Position numbers and translations under genes: made by a program. This document shows positions 35,547 to 44,507 of a stretch of DNA of 52,351 nucleotides, piece after piece. The first letter of the stretch is position 1. Every line of letters starts with the position of its first letter. Under the pieces are notes generated by a model. It saw nothing but the letters and a program-made list of their open reading frames with translations. It was not told the origin of the DNA and did no database searches. The stretch comes from Oscillatoriales cyanobacterium M59_W2019_021 (GTDB taxonomy: Bacteria > Cyanobacteriota > Cyanobacteriia > Cyanobacteriales > Geitlerinemataceae), in contig DVED01000158.1 in NCBI GenBank assembly GCA_015295945.1, positions 1-52,351 of the forward strand, in the 5' to 3' direction.

Positions 35547-36812
35547 TTAAAGGTTGACTGCCAAATCCTCAAAGAGGGCGGCGAGGATGGTGTTGGAAAA
35601 GAGGAAACCTTCGGGATCGCTCAAACGCACCGATCGCCTGGGAGAATCGGGATGGGGGGTGGCGATTTCTACCCATCCTTGCTGGGCGTAAGGCTGCAAA
35701 CAGCGATCGATGCGATCGACGGTTGCCGTTCCCCAATCGCGGACGAGGCGATCACGATCTAACCCTTCTGCCAAGCGCAATCCCAACATCAAGGTTTCCA
35801 GTAATACTTCATTGGGGGGCGGTGGCGATCCGGGTTGTTTTCCCCCGGCAGCGATGTATTCTTCCAACCATTCGTAGTATTCCCAGGTTTTGCGGGGGCG
35901 GGTGACGCGGTATCCGTGGGTGTAGCTGGTGGCGCCCATGCCGAAGCCGTAGTAGGGACGATTTTCCCAATAGGTGAGGTTGTGGCGGCATGGGTAGCCC
36001 GGTTGGGCGTAGTTGCTGATTTCGTAGTGCTGGTATCCGGCAGTAGTGAGGGTTTGTTGGGCGAGGCGGTACATGGCGGCAGTGGTTTCGTCGGTGGGGA
36101 GGGGATGTTCGCCTGCTTGGTAGTAGCGATCGAAGGCGGTTCCGGTTTCCAGCGTCAGATCGTAAACTGATAGGTGGTGCGGTTGCAGGGCGATGGCTGT
36201 GTCTAGGGTGGCTTGCCAGCAATCGAGGGTAAGATGGGGCAAGCCGGAAATTAAATCGAGGCTGATGTTGGGAATTTCGGCGCGATGTAATAAGTCGATC
36301 GCCTCGTAGATGTCGGCAACGGAATGCGATCGCCCGCAAGCTTTGAGCAAATCGTCGGCAAAGGATTGCACCCCCAAACTCACTCGATTGACTCCAGCAG
36401 TGCGATAGCCCTGAATTTGAGCGAGATCGAAGGTTCCGGGATCGATTTCCATGGAAATTTCCGCCCCGGCAGCGATGCCGAATCGATGGTTGAGGGTTTG
36501 TAACAAGCGATCGAGTTGGGCAACCGAGAGTAAAGAAGGCGTCCCTCCGCCGAAGAAAATGGTTTGTAGCGGAATGTTAAAAGTGGGGGTTGCGGCAATT
36601 TCTTGGCAGAGGCGATCGACATACTTGACGATGGCGTTAGAGTTGCTGCCGTTGCGGCGATCTCCCACCACCGATACGGGAAAGTCGCAATAAAAACAGC
36701 GACGGCGACAAAAGGGGATGTGAAGGTAAGCAGCACGGGGAGCCGATGCCGCATTCACTGCCAAATGGAAGTCTGAAAACGCAGTTTGGGAAAGGGGATT
36801 TCGATCGTCCAC
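35547..36812 (-). CDS. hemW: Radical SAM heme chaperone HemW
   Basis: 421 aa. The radical SAM cluster is in HIPFCRRRCFYCDFP (Cys35, Cys39, Cys42). The SAM-binding FFGGGTPSLL follows. The HNxxYW motif in CRHNLTYWENRPYYGFG marks HemW rather than true coproporphyrinogen dehydrogenase HemN, which has a fourth Cys and a different N-terminus. HemW binds heme and hands it to apoproteins such as respiratory enzymes. It lies tail to tail with hemB, 63 bp apart. Start ATG 36812. Confidence 0.93.
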   Translation of the reverse strand: MDDRNPLSQTAFSDFHLAVNAASAPRAAYLHIPFCRRRCFYCDFPVSVVGDRRNGSNSNAIVKYVDRLCQEIAATPTFNIPLQTIFFGGGTPSLLSVAQLDRLLQTLNHRFGIAAGAEISMEIDPGTFDLAQIQGYRTAGVNRVSLGVQSFADDLLKACGRSHSVADIYEAIDLLHRAEIPNISLDLISGLPHLTLDCWQATLDTAIALQPHHLSVYDLTLETGTAFDRYYQAGEHPLPTDETTAAMYRLAQQTLTTAGYQHYEISNYAQPGYPCRHNLTYWENRPYYGFGMGATSYTHGYRVTRPRKTWEYYEWLEEYIAAGGKQPGSPPPPNEVLLETLMLGLRLAEGLDRDRLVRDWGTATVDRIDRCLQPYAQQGWVEIATPHPDSPRRSVRLSDPEGFLFSNTILAALFEDLAVNL

Positions 36813-36963
36813 AACGGATTGAGCGAATGGATGGATGGGATAAAGTTGTTACTAATTGTCAGGATAAACATCTCTCTTCCCGACGATCTTAACGCAATCT
36901 TCACGAATATGCTCGGTTGAAATTGAGAATGGATGAAGGGTTGGGATCGATCGTTCTGTCATT

Positions 36964-36992
36964 TTGACGAAGAGACTCCCTTGGGATAGGAT
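36964..36992 (+). promoter_or_regulatory. Sigma70-type promoter candidate for the PhnD-like/kinase unit
   Basis: TTGACG (36964-36969), a 17-nt spacer, TAGGAT (36987-36992). It would give a leader of about 420 nt before the PhnD-like gene. The rest of the 608-bp spacer (36813-37421) shows no ORF and no riboswitch that I recognise. Confidence 0.45.
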
Positions 36993-37421
36993 AGTCGGTA
37001 TAAGAATAAAACATCGAAAAAAATGTCTGAGCTAGCACCGTATCTATTGGCAATCTAAGTCAAATCTTTGGGCTATACTCCCGAATTGATGAAAATCGAT
37101 AAGCCAAATTTATAGTTGTCTGAATTCAGTTTTGAAGGCGATCGACTCGAACTTAAAAGTCTTCTCAAAGACTTATCTTGCTCTTTCTAAAATCCTTCGA
37201 CGATCGCCAATAATTTCTTACTTTAAAACTCACCCGTTGCTGGATAATTTTCAATTTCTAGAAGGAGTTGACTGTTCGCCCAATCTTAATCAAGCGTAGC
37301 TCGACTCGATGGGTCTCTTTAAGGGTGTTATTGACTTCCAGTTTTTACCAGTCATTTAAGAGTCGAGAACGATGGTCAAAGCGAGTGTGTTTGGGTGTCG
37401 GTTCCGATCTAACTGGGAGGA

Positions 37422-38333
37422 ATGTTTGATCCTCTTATTTCACAATCAACGATGAGACGACGTAATTTTTTAGGGTATTCTTTCTTGTTTCTAGCGGGTT
37501 GCACGACGGCTGAAAAGCTGGGTTCATCTTCTAAAGTTACTATACCGCCAAAACTGAGCTTTGCTGTAACCGATGCTAAAGGACTGGAAGAATTGCAGCG
37601 CGATTACGAGCCATTTCGAGTTGTTTTAGAAGACGTTTTAGAAACGCAGATCGAGTTTTTTCCGGTTGATAACATTCTCGATGCTGCCCCAGCCATGCTA
37701 GATGGAACGTTGGATTTAGCATGGGCAGGTCCTTCGGAGTATGTGATTTTAAATTCTCGGGCGCGGGCAAAACCCATTGTAACCTTGAAACGTCCCGATT
37801 ATTTTACCGTTATTTTCGTGCATCGCGATCGCGGAGTTCGATCGATCGCCGATTTAAAAGGAAAGACGATCGATATTTGGAAATTAGGAACGACAGCCTC
37901 TCATTTAGGTGCGGTCAAAATTCTCCTCGATGCTGACTTAAAAACTTCCAATTTGAAATTAGTTGCTTCCGAATCGCAAGACTTACAGCCCTTAAAAATC
38001 GGCGAAATTGACGCCATGGCACGACCGATGAGCCGATATCAATCGATGCTGCAAGAAGCGGAAACATCAGCCGATGAATATCCCATTTTAGCCCGAGGAT
38101 CGTTACTTCCAGGGGATGTATTTGTAGCGAGTTACCAGCTTAATTCTGAAGTTGCTGAATTTATCAGTTCGCAAATTTTGGACAATCGAGATCGGCTCCT
38201 CGAAGCCATTCTTTCGTCCCCAGAGTTAGCCAATCGGTTTCGCGGATCGACTTGGGAAGTTGCTAACGATACCGATTACGATTTAGTCCGCGATGCCTAT
38301 CGAGAGATCGGACAAGAATCAATTATTCAGTAA
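37422..38333 (+). CDS. PhnD-like phosphate/phosphonate-type substrate-binding lipoprotein
   Basis: 303 aa. Start ATG 37422 has GGGAGG only one base away; ATG 37452 (MRRRNFLGYS) is the alternative and would give a tidy lipoprotein signal. A lipobox LFLAGC places the Cys near residue 27. The mature part is the PhnD/PBP type II fold: LSFAVTDAKGLEELQRDYEPF, LDLAWAGPSEYVILN, DLKGKTIDIWKLGTTASHLG. No permease or ATPase follows. Instead a histidine kinase starts 31 bp downstream, so this protein probably serves as an extracytoplasmic sensor subunit. Confidence 0.88.
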   Translation: MFDPLISQSTMRRRNFLGYSFLFLAGCTTAEKLGSSSKVTIPPKLSFAVTDAKGLEELQRDYEPFRVVLEDVLETQIEFFPVDNILDAAPAMLDGTLDLAWAGPSEYVILNSRARAKPIVTLKRPDYFTVIFVHRDRGVRSIADLKGKTIDIWKLGTTASHLGAVKILLDADLKTSNLKLVASESQDLQPLKIGEIDAMARPMSRYQSMLQEAETSADEYPILARGSLLPGDVFVASYQLNSEVAEFISSQILDNRDRLLEAILSSPELANRFRGSTWEVANDTDYDLVRDAYREIGQESIIQ

Positions 38334-38364
38334 GGGTGAAGTCAATCTATCGCCATCGGGCATC

Positions 38365-40287
38365 ATGAGTTATTCAATTCATTCTGTTAACCAGTATTTT
38401 ATCGTGCTGCCTCTTCAAATTTCAAAACTTTTGATTCAGCGCGTTCGATCGAAAATTACCAATTTAAGAATTGCCAAAAAAATTGGTTATGGATATGCGC
38501 TATCCATCGGCATTGCCGTCGCGGGGACGACAACCGGACTGGTGCTGGGAAATTACTACCAAAAACAAGCGCAAAATCGAGTTGAAGTTGCCGATCGCAA
38601 ACAAGAGATTTTGAGGGAAATTGATCGATCCGTACTTCAAGTTCGATCGCATCCCCAAGCTTTATTTTTAGCGATCGAAGATTCGATTTTGTTTGAGTAT
38701 GAAATTAGTAAATTTAATCGAGATATCATTCACACTAAAAGCTCATTTTTGAAATTACAAAAGTTTGTTGAAAATCATCCAGAAGTTATAAAAAATTCAG
38801 ATATCGATCTTGATCGACTGAAAAATTTTGTCTCCGGTTACTACGAACAAATCGAGCATTACAGTCGTTTCACGAACGAGTTATGGCAATTATTGCAGTC
38901 AACGAGTTTTGAGTTGAGGAATAAAGAAAGTACCGAGCAGATTCTCATTTCTGCAATTCGAGGTCAAGAGGCAAAACAGATTAAGATTGAGTTTGAAAAA
39001 CTTTCAGAAGATCTGGCTTTGTTACAACAAGAAGCCGAGCAACAAGAAGATGACGCCGAACAACAACTACTCTCTGCAAACTTGCTGCGTTTGCAAATCG
39101 TCATCGGTAGCACGATTTTATCCACGACCATTGCCATCCTGCTTGCAGCAATTACCAGTCACGCCATTGCTCAACCGGTTCGAGAGCTAACAGCAATTGC
39201 CTCTCGATCACTTCAAGACTCGAATTTCGATCTCAAAGTCAACGTGACTAGCTCCGACGAAATCGGAACTCTCGGTCGAGCTTTTAACCAACTGATAGAC
39301 TTCGTTAGTCAATTATTACAACAGCAACAAAAAGCTAATCAAGAGTTAGAATATAAAGTAGTAGAAAGAACTCGAGAATTAAGCCAAAAGAACGAACGCC
39401 TGAAAGACTTAATCGAAGAACTCAATCGCACTCAAGCACAAATGATACACAGCGAAAAAATGTCGAGTTTGGGACAAATGGTGGCGGGAATCGCCCATGA
39501 AATTAATAATCCCGTTAATTTTATTCACGGAAATTTAGAACCTGTAGAAAACTACATTGATGATTTTTTACGGTTGATGGAAGCGTACCAGCAGTATTAT
39601 CCCCATCCACCAGCAGCATTACAAGCCGAAATTGACGAGATCGATCCCAGTTTTCTCGCCGAAGACCTTCAGAAAATTTTGCACTCGATGAGAGTAGGAA
39701 CGAATCGCATTCGGGAAATCGTTCTCTCTTTGCGGAACTTCTCTCGCCTCGACGAAGCCGATTTAAAAACCGTCGATGTACATGAAGGAATTGAGAGTAC
39801 TTTACTGATTTTGCAGCATCGACTGAAGTCAACCTCCAATCGTCCGGAAATTTCCGTTATTAAAGAATACAGCCAATTGCCGTCGATCGAATGTTATCCG
39901 GGTCAACTCAATCAAGTTTTTATGAATTTACTGGCGAATGCCATCGATGCGTTAGAAGAAGCCAATCAAAAGCGATCCCCAGAAGAAATAACAGCCAATC
40001 CCAATACCATTTGGATTCGTACTAAAGCGATCGATAAAGAGCGGATTGCGATCGCCATTTCCGATAATGGTTTGGGAGTTCCAGAATCCGCACGATCGAA
40101 ATTATTCGATCCCTTTTTTACCACCAAACCCGTCGGCAGAGGAACGGGTTTGGGATTGTCGATTAGCTATCAAATTGTCGTCAAAACTCACGGCGGAAAC
40201 CTAGGTTGCTACTCGATTCCAGGAGGAGGTACGACCTTTGAAATTGAAATTCCCACTCGCCAATCGGTCGATCGAACTGAAATTTAA
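38365..40287 (+). CDS. Membrane HAMP-domain sensor histidine kinase coupled to the PhnD-like protein
   Basis: 640 aa from ATG 38365 (MSYSIHSVNQYF); an ATG at 38293 inside the previous gene is also in frame. The first membrane helix (YALSIGIAVAGTTTGLVLG) is followed by a helical periplasmic sensor domain of about 210 residues and a second membrane helix (IVIGSTILSTTIAILLAAI). HAMP, a coiled coil, HisKA with VAGIAHEINNPVNFIHGN (phospho-His) and HATPase_c with NQVFMNLLANAIDA and GTGLGLSIS come next. No receiver domain and no adjacent response regulator. Confidence 0.92.
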   Translation: MSYSIHSVNQYFIVLPLQISKLLIQRVRSKITNLRIAKKIGYGYALSIGIAVAGTTTGLVLGNYYQKQAQNRVEVADRKQEILREIDRSVLQVRSHPQALFLAIEDSILFEYEISKFNRDIIHTKSSFLKLQKFVENHPEVIKNSDIDLDRLKNFVSGYYEQIEHYSRFTNELWQLLQSTSFELRNKESTEQILISAIRGQEAKQIKIEFEKLSEDLALLQQEAEQQEDDAEQQLLSANLLRLQIVIGSTILSTTIAILLAAITSHAIAQPVRELTAIASRSLQDSNFDLKVNVTSSDEIGTLGRAFNQLIDFVSQLLQQQQKANQELEYKVVERTRELSQKNERLKDLIEELNRTQAQMIHSEKMSSLGQMVAGIAHEINNPVNFIHGNLEPVENYIDDFLRLMEAYQQYYPHPPAALQAEIDEIDPSFLAEDLQKILHSMRVGTNRIREIVLSLRNFSRLDEADLKTVDVHEGIESTLLILQHRLKSTSNRPEISVIKEYSQLPSIECYPGQLNQVFMNLLANAIDALEEANQKRSPEEITANPNTIWIRTKAIDKERIAIAISDNGLGVPESARSKLFDPFFTTKPVGRGTGLGLSISYQIVVKTHGGNLGCYSIPGGGTTFEIEIPTRQSVDRTEI

Positions 40288-40351
40288 CTATACGCTCCCT
40301 TCGGCAAAAATCCCAAGTACTTATTACTTATTACTTATTACTTAATTATCC

Positions 40352-41746
40352 ATGTTCCAAGATACCCGCCGCCGCCTTGCCATTTGGTATACTGCCGTTA
40401 CTGCCGTTCTGTTGTTATTTTTTGCGATCGCTGTGTATGGATACGTTCGTAATACCCTGATCGATCGGGTGGACGATACCTTGCATCACGTCGTCGAAGT
40501 GGTGGAACGCTCGCTGGTGATCGAACCCTTAGATGAGCCATCGTCACAGCCATTTCGAGTCAATTGGGAAGCCAGTTTTCACAATAATGCGGCTAACTTG
40601 CAGGAGGATGGCTATGCGATCGCCGATCGCATCGAACTCGAATGGTTTAGTCCCACGGGGGAGTTACTGTGGTCTACCTTGACAGAACCCATCGAGGTTC
40701 CCCTCACTTTTAACCGCCACGGTGAGACTGTATATCCATCAAGTTCTAATTTAAATGATTTAAATTCAACCACGGCGCTGAGGCAAGTGACCCATCGGGT
40801 GGAAATCGACGCGCCTGGAGAGACGCGACGCGAACGCCAAGTCCTGGGATATTTGCGCGTCAGCCATCCCTGGTTCGAGGTCACAGTTCCCAGTCGGCAG
40901 TTAATTTGGGATCTAGGTTGGGGAACGAGTTGGATGTTGGTCTCCGTAGCGGCAAGCGGGTGGTGGCTGGCGGGGAAAGCCATGGAACCCGTGGGAGAGT
41001 CGTACCAACGCCTCAAACAGTTCACGGCTGATGCGTCTCACGAATTACGCAGTCCGATAGCTCTGATTCAAACCAACGTTCAAGCTGCCCTCGACGATCC
41101 CGAGTTAGCCTCACAGCCGTATCGATCGCAGCTTCAGACGATCGAACGCTTGACCCGGCGGTTGGGACGGTTGGTGGACGATTTGCTCTTTTTGGCACGG
41201 CAGGATAGCGGCATCGCCTCGCCGCCGCAGCAGTTAGTCTTATTAGATGCGTTACTGATTGACCTCATCGACGAATTTCAAACCTTTGCCGCAGAAAATC
41301 GGATCGCTCTTTCCTTAGATATTGCCGAAATCGATCCGGCGGATGAGGCGGATGCGTTTGCGATGTACGGCGATGGAGATCGGTTGATGCGGTTGTTTGC
41401 GAACTTGGTGGAAAATGCGATCGCCTATACTCCCCCCGGCGGTTGCATAGAGGTTTACTTACAACATCGTCCGGCTTCCGGTCGCCATTTACCCAGCTTG
41501 GAAGTAACGGTAAAAGATACCGGAATTGGCATTCCTCCCGAGGCAATTCCCAAAGTGTTCGATCGCTTTTATCGCGTCGATCCCGCACGAACTCATGCTT
41601 CGAGAAAGGCATCCGGAACGGGTTTGGGATTGGCGATCGTTCGAGCCATTGCCACCGCTCACAACGGTCGCATTCACATCACCAGCGAAGTCGATCGGGG
41701 GACGACGATTACGGTCATTTTACCTCAAGATTTGGGCGATCGTTAG
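40352..41746 (+). CDS. EnvZ/RppB-type sensor histidine kinase
   Basis: 464 aa. Two membrane helices (AVTAVLLLFFAIAVYGYV at 14-31 and WMLVSVAASGWWLAGKA near 195) bracket a periplasmic domain of about 160 residues. Then HisKA with FTADASHELRSPIALIQTN and HATPase_c with LFANLVENAIAYTPPGG, VKDTGIGIPPEAI and GTGLGLAIVRAI. It resembles the cyanobacterial RppB/ManS/NrsS group, which respond to redox, manganese or nickel, but the cognate OmpR-type regulator usually next to these kinases is absent here. Confidence 0.9.
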   Translation: MFQDTRRRLAIWYTAVTAVLLLFFAIAVYGYVRNTLIDRVDDTLHHVVEVVERSLVIEPLDEPSSQPFRVNWEASFHNNAANLQEDGYAIADRIELEWFSPTGELLWSTLTEPIEVPLTFNRHGETVYPSSSNLNDLNSTTALRQVTHRVEIDAPGETRRERQVLGYLRVSHPWFEVTVPSRQLIWDLGWGTSWMLVSVAASGWWLAGKAMEPVGESYQRLKQFTADASHELRSPIALIQTNVQAALDDPELASQPYRSQLQTIERLTRRLGRLVDDLLFLARQDSGIASPPQQLVLLDALLIDLIDEFQTFAAENRIALSLDIAEIDPADEADAFAMYGDGDRLMRLFANLVENAIAYTPPGGCIEVYLQHRPASGRHLPSLEVTVKDTGIGIPPEAIPKVFDRFYRVDPARTHASRKASGTGLGLAIVRAIATAHNGRIHITSEVDRGTTITVILPQDLGDR

Positions 41747-41831
41747 GGTTTGGGATTTGTAGGGGAGAAGCATTTGCCCAGAAAGATAACGCTAAAACCG
41801 AAATTTGCCCGATTTCATCCCATTTTATTGA

Positions 41832-41949
41832 GAATGGAGTCATTTATAGAACGGATTGACGGGGTTTTTGGCGCGTGGTATTCTAAGTTTGAGGCGCAGC
41901 TATGACTACTTATTGTACATTAATCAAAAAAAAGGGTAGGGTGTGTTGA
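41832..41949 (+). repeat. Promoter-carrying dispersed unit, copy B
   Basis: Aligned with 44330-44429 and the reverse strand of 50604-50707. GAATGGAGTCA at the left is followed by TTGACG (41856-41861), a 17-nt spacer and TATTCT (41879-41884), then GAGGCGCAGCT and ATG at 41902. The micro-ORF (MTTYCTLIKKKGRVC, stop TGA 41947-41949) starts 17 bases after the -10 box. It lies between convergent genes. Confidence 0.65.
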
Positions 41950-41966
41950 GGAACGAAACGCACCCT
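41936..41966. repeat. 30-bp dispersed element
   Basis: Read on the reverse strand: GGGTGCGTTTCGTTCCTCAA then CACACCCTAC. Same element as the units at 19425-19508 and 46271-46301. It overlaps the end of copy B. Confidence 0.6.
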
Positions 41967-41978
41967 GGGTGAAAATAG

Positions 41979-44111
41979 CTAAGCCAAAATCGTATACCGA
42001 GAATTAATCGGGGGCACGGTACCCGCATCGGCAAGCGCTTGGTAGACCATCGCCGCCACTTCTGCGCGGGTGGCATCTTTGAGGGGATTGAGGCGATCGC
42101 GGCTGGGATAATTCACCACGATCGCCCGTTGGGTTGCCGTTGCCAACTGACCTCGCGCCCACAGCGGTACATCACCTAAGTCAGTAAATCGAGCTAACAC
42201 CGCACTCGAACCCCCAGACAAATCCAAGCCGCTCACTAAGGAGACGATAACTTGCAACCGTTGGATGTTGGTATTGGGGGCGAAGGTATCGGGAGAAATG
42301 CCCGAAAGGAACTCCCCTTGATAGGCTTGGCGAATGGCATCGTAACCCCAGAAGGTTTCGGGAACGTCGGTAAAGCGAACGGGCGATCGCTTTACCGGGG
42401 GATCGAACGCCTTAGCAATCAAAGCCGCATACTGCGCGCGAGTCATGGTAATGTCAGGGCGGAAAGTATCGTCCTGAAAACCGCCGATAAAGCCTTTAGA
42501 TGCCAAACCCAGGATAAAGTCCTTCGCCCAGTGGTTCTGCACGTCGGTAAATAGCGAGGGGGCGAGTGTGGGGGGAACGACGATATAGGGAGAAGCGATC
42601 GCTGTGGCTTCCCCTCGCGCGACTAAAGCTTGGTAAATGAAGGCAGCAACCTCGGCACGAGTCACCTCCCGCATGGGATTGAGGCGATCGAGTTGGGGAT
42701 AGTTAACCACCATTTGCTGTTGGGTGGCAGCGCCAACGGCATTGGTGGCATAGGGGGGAATTTGCGCCCGATCGGCGTATAATGCTAGCATTTCGTCGGG
42801 AAATCCGCCGGACAACCCCAATCCGCTGACCAGGGACAAGATCGCTTGAATGCGGGTCAAATTCTGGGCGGGACGGAACGAGCCATCGGGGAATCCGGAA
42901 ATAAAGCCCATGCGACTGGCTTTGACGATGGCGTTGTAGCCCCAAAAGGTGCTGGGAACGTCGTAAAAGTTTCGCGCTTCCTGTTTGAAGGGGAAATTAA
43001 ACGCTTTGGCGACGATCGCCGCATATTCAGCGCGGGTAATTCGAGCTTCGGGACGGAAGGTGCGATCGGCAAATCCGCTGATAAACCCTTTATCCACCAA
43101 GCCTTGAATGAAGGTTTGCGCCCAGTGTCCTTTAATATCGGTGAGTTCGGTGGGTGCGGGAGAGGGGGTGGGTGCGGGTGCGGGTGCTGGAGTTGGCGTG
43201 GGAGTTGGTGTGGGAGTTGGCGTTGGTGTGGGGATTGGCGTCGGCGACTCGTTAGCCACCAACTCGATACTGCCCTTCACCTTCGTGGGATTGATTTGAT
43301 TTCCGGCAGAGGTCACGCTTTTGGTCGTAGCATTCTGCACGTCGTACTGACCGTTTTCCCGAAAAATGTTGCCGCCGGGATCTTGGGGACTACCGAGATC
43401 CACTTGGGAATTGCCGATGAGAACCAAGCCATCTTGGAGGTTTTTCTCGATCGTATTGTTGCGCAGAACCGGGAAAGAATCGTTGGCGAGGATAATTCCC
43501 GTCCGATTTTGAGCGAGGGTATTTCCGGCAATCAGCGGCGATGCCGAATCTCCCACGGCAATTCCGGTTCCCGTATCTTGGCACAAATTGCCCCGAATTT
43601 CCCCTTTTGCCGTCTTGACGATCCAAATGCCGTAAGACGCATTTTGCTGGCAGACATTGTGACTGACGATCGGTTTGGCATTTCCGGTGACGCGAACCCC
43701 TTCTCGCTTGCAATTTTTCAAGGTACAGTTCGATACCGTAGGATTGGTCGATTCGATCCACACCCCCGTTCCCCGAACCGCCGGATTGGTGACGGTGACG
43801 CCTCGCAGTTGCGCGTCGTTTGCCATCAACAGCGTCACTTGCTGCTTGCCATCGCTGGTAATGGTTTCGCCGCTCCCTTCGATGGAGATGCCGCCGCCTT
43901 TTGCCGTTTCGTTCCCGGTGACGGTGACGCCTGCCGGGATGGAGAGGGGAAAGGTTTCTCCGCTTGCCGCGTTGTAGGTTCCCGAAGACAGAGAAATCGT
44001 AGTTCCGGCACTAGCTTGACTGAGTGCGTGGGTGAGGGTTTTCCAGGGAGCAGATGCCGTACCGGGGTTAGCGTTGTTGCCAGTGGCGGGGTTGACAGAG
44101 AAGGCGGACAT
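41979..44111 (-). CDS. Parallel beta-helix (DUF1565-like) protein with six SLH domains
   Basis: 710 aa. Residues 1-285 open FSVNPATGNNANPGTASAPW, a DUF1565-type start, and continue as a right-handed beta-helix of repeats such as NPTVSNCTLKNC and SPLIAGNTLAQN. A linker of Pro-Thr/Pro-Ala dipeptides (about 292-322) follows. Two triplets of S-layer homology domains then fill 325-710 (DIKGHWAQTFIQGLVDKGFI...TRAEYAALVAKAF pattern, repeated). SLH domains normally bind the cell wall or S-layer polymers outside the membrane, yet no signal peptide is seen at the ATG 44111. The product may use another export route, or the true start may lie elsewhere. Confidence 0.88.
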   Translation of the reverse strand: MSAFSVNPATGNNANPGTASAPWKTLTHALSQASAGTTISLSSGTYNAASGETFPLSIPAGVTVTGNETAKGGGISIEGSGETITSDGKQQVTLLMANDAQLRGVTVTNPAVRGTGVWIESTNPTVSNCTLKNCKREGVRVTGNAKPIVSHNVCQQNASYGIWIVKTAKGEIRGNLCQDTGTGIAVGDSASPLIAGNTLAQNRTGIILANDSFPVLRNNTIEKNLQDGLVLIGNSQVDLGSPQDPGGNIFRENGQYDVQNATTKSVTSAGNQINPTKVKGSIELVANESPTPIPTPTPTPTPTPTPTPAPAPAPTPSPAPTELTDIKGHWAQTFIQGLVDKGFISGFADRTFRPEARITRAEYAAIVAKAFNFPFKQEARNFYDVPSTFWGYNAIVKASRMGFISGFPDGSFRPAQNLTRIQAILSLVSGLGLSGGFPDEMLALYADRAQIPPYATNAVGAATQQQMVVNYPQLDRLNPMREVTRAEVAAFIYQALVARGEATAIASPYIVVPPTLAPSLFTDVQNHWAKDFILGLASKGFIGGFQDDTFRPDITMTRAQYAALIAKAFDPPVKRSPVRFTDVPETFWGYDAIRQAYQGEFLSGISPDTFAPNTNIQRLQVIVSLVSGLDLSGGSSAVLARFTDLGDVPLWARGQLATATQRAIVVNYPSRDRLNPLKDATRAEVAAMVYQALADAGTVPPINSRYTILA

Positions 44112-44329
44112 ACACGGAAACTCCCGAAATTAAACTCGCAAAACTTGGGGGCGCAAAGCGATCGTCGCCATGTCTATCCTAGCGCTTACCGCCAGTTTCG
44201 GGGCGATGGAGATCGATCGCCCCGAAAACGGGAAATCCGTTCTGCCAACTGTCATCAAACTTCATGCCGCCAAAACTCGCGATCGATCTCACCCCGGTTT
44301 TTAACTGAGAACAGTTGCAACTATGACCC

Positions 44330-44429
44330 GAATGGAGTCATTAAGGAAACGAGTTTACAGCGTTTCAGCGATCTGCTAAAATAGCTGAGGGGCGTAGCTA
44401 TGGACACTTATCGTACATCAATCAAATAG
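44330..44429 (+). repeat. Promoter-carrying dispersed unit, copy A
   Basis: GAATGGAGTCA, then TTTACA (44354-44359), a 17-nt spacer, TAAAAT (44377-44382), GAGGGGCGTAGCT and ATG at 44400. The micro-ORF is MDTYRTSIK with stop TAG 44427-44429. An inverted repeat CGAACGC/GCGTTCG (44432-44438 with 44470-44476) follows and could end the transcript. Confidence 0.68.
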
Positions 44430-44507
44430 ATCGAACGCTTACTGACCCAAAAAACCAAATTTTTGAGAGGCGTTCGAGCTTCCGCCAAAAACTCTCCTTC
44501 TGCCTTT

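Noticed and set aside
35547-36812. Oxygen-independent coproporphyrinogen III dehydrogenase (HemN)
   Set aside because: The HNxxYW motif and the three-Cys cluster pattern identify HemW, the heme chaperone.
42846-44384. 512-aa open frame on the plus strand
   Set aside because: Antisense to the SLH/beta-helix gene. The translation is Gly/Arg-rich and low in complexity with no domain, while the minus-strand frame shows clear SLH repeats.
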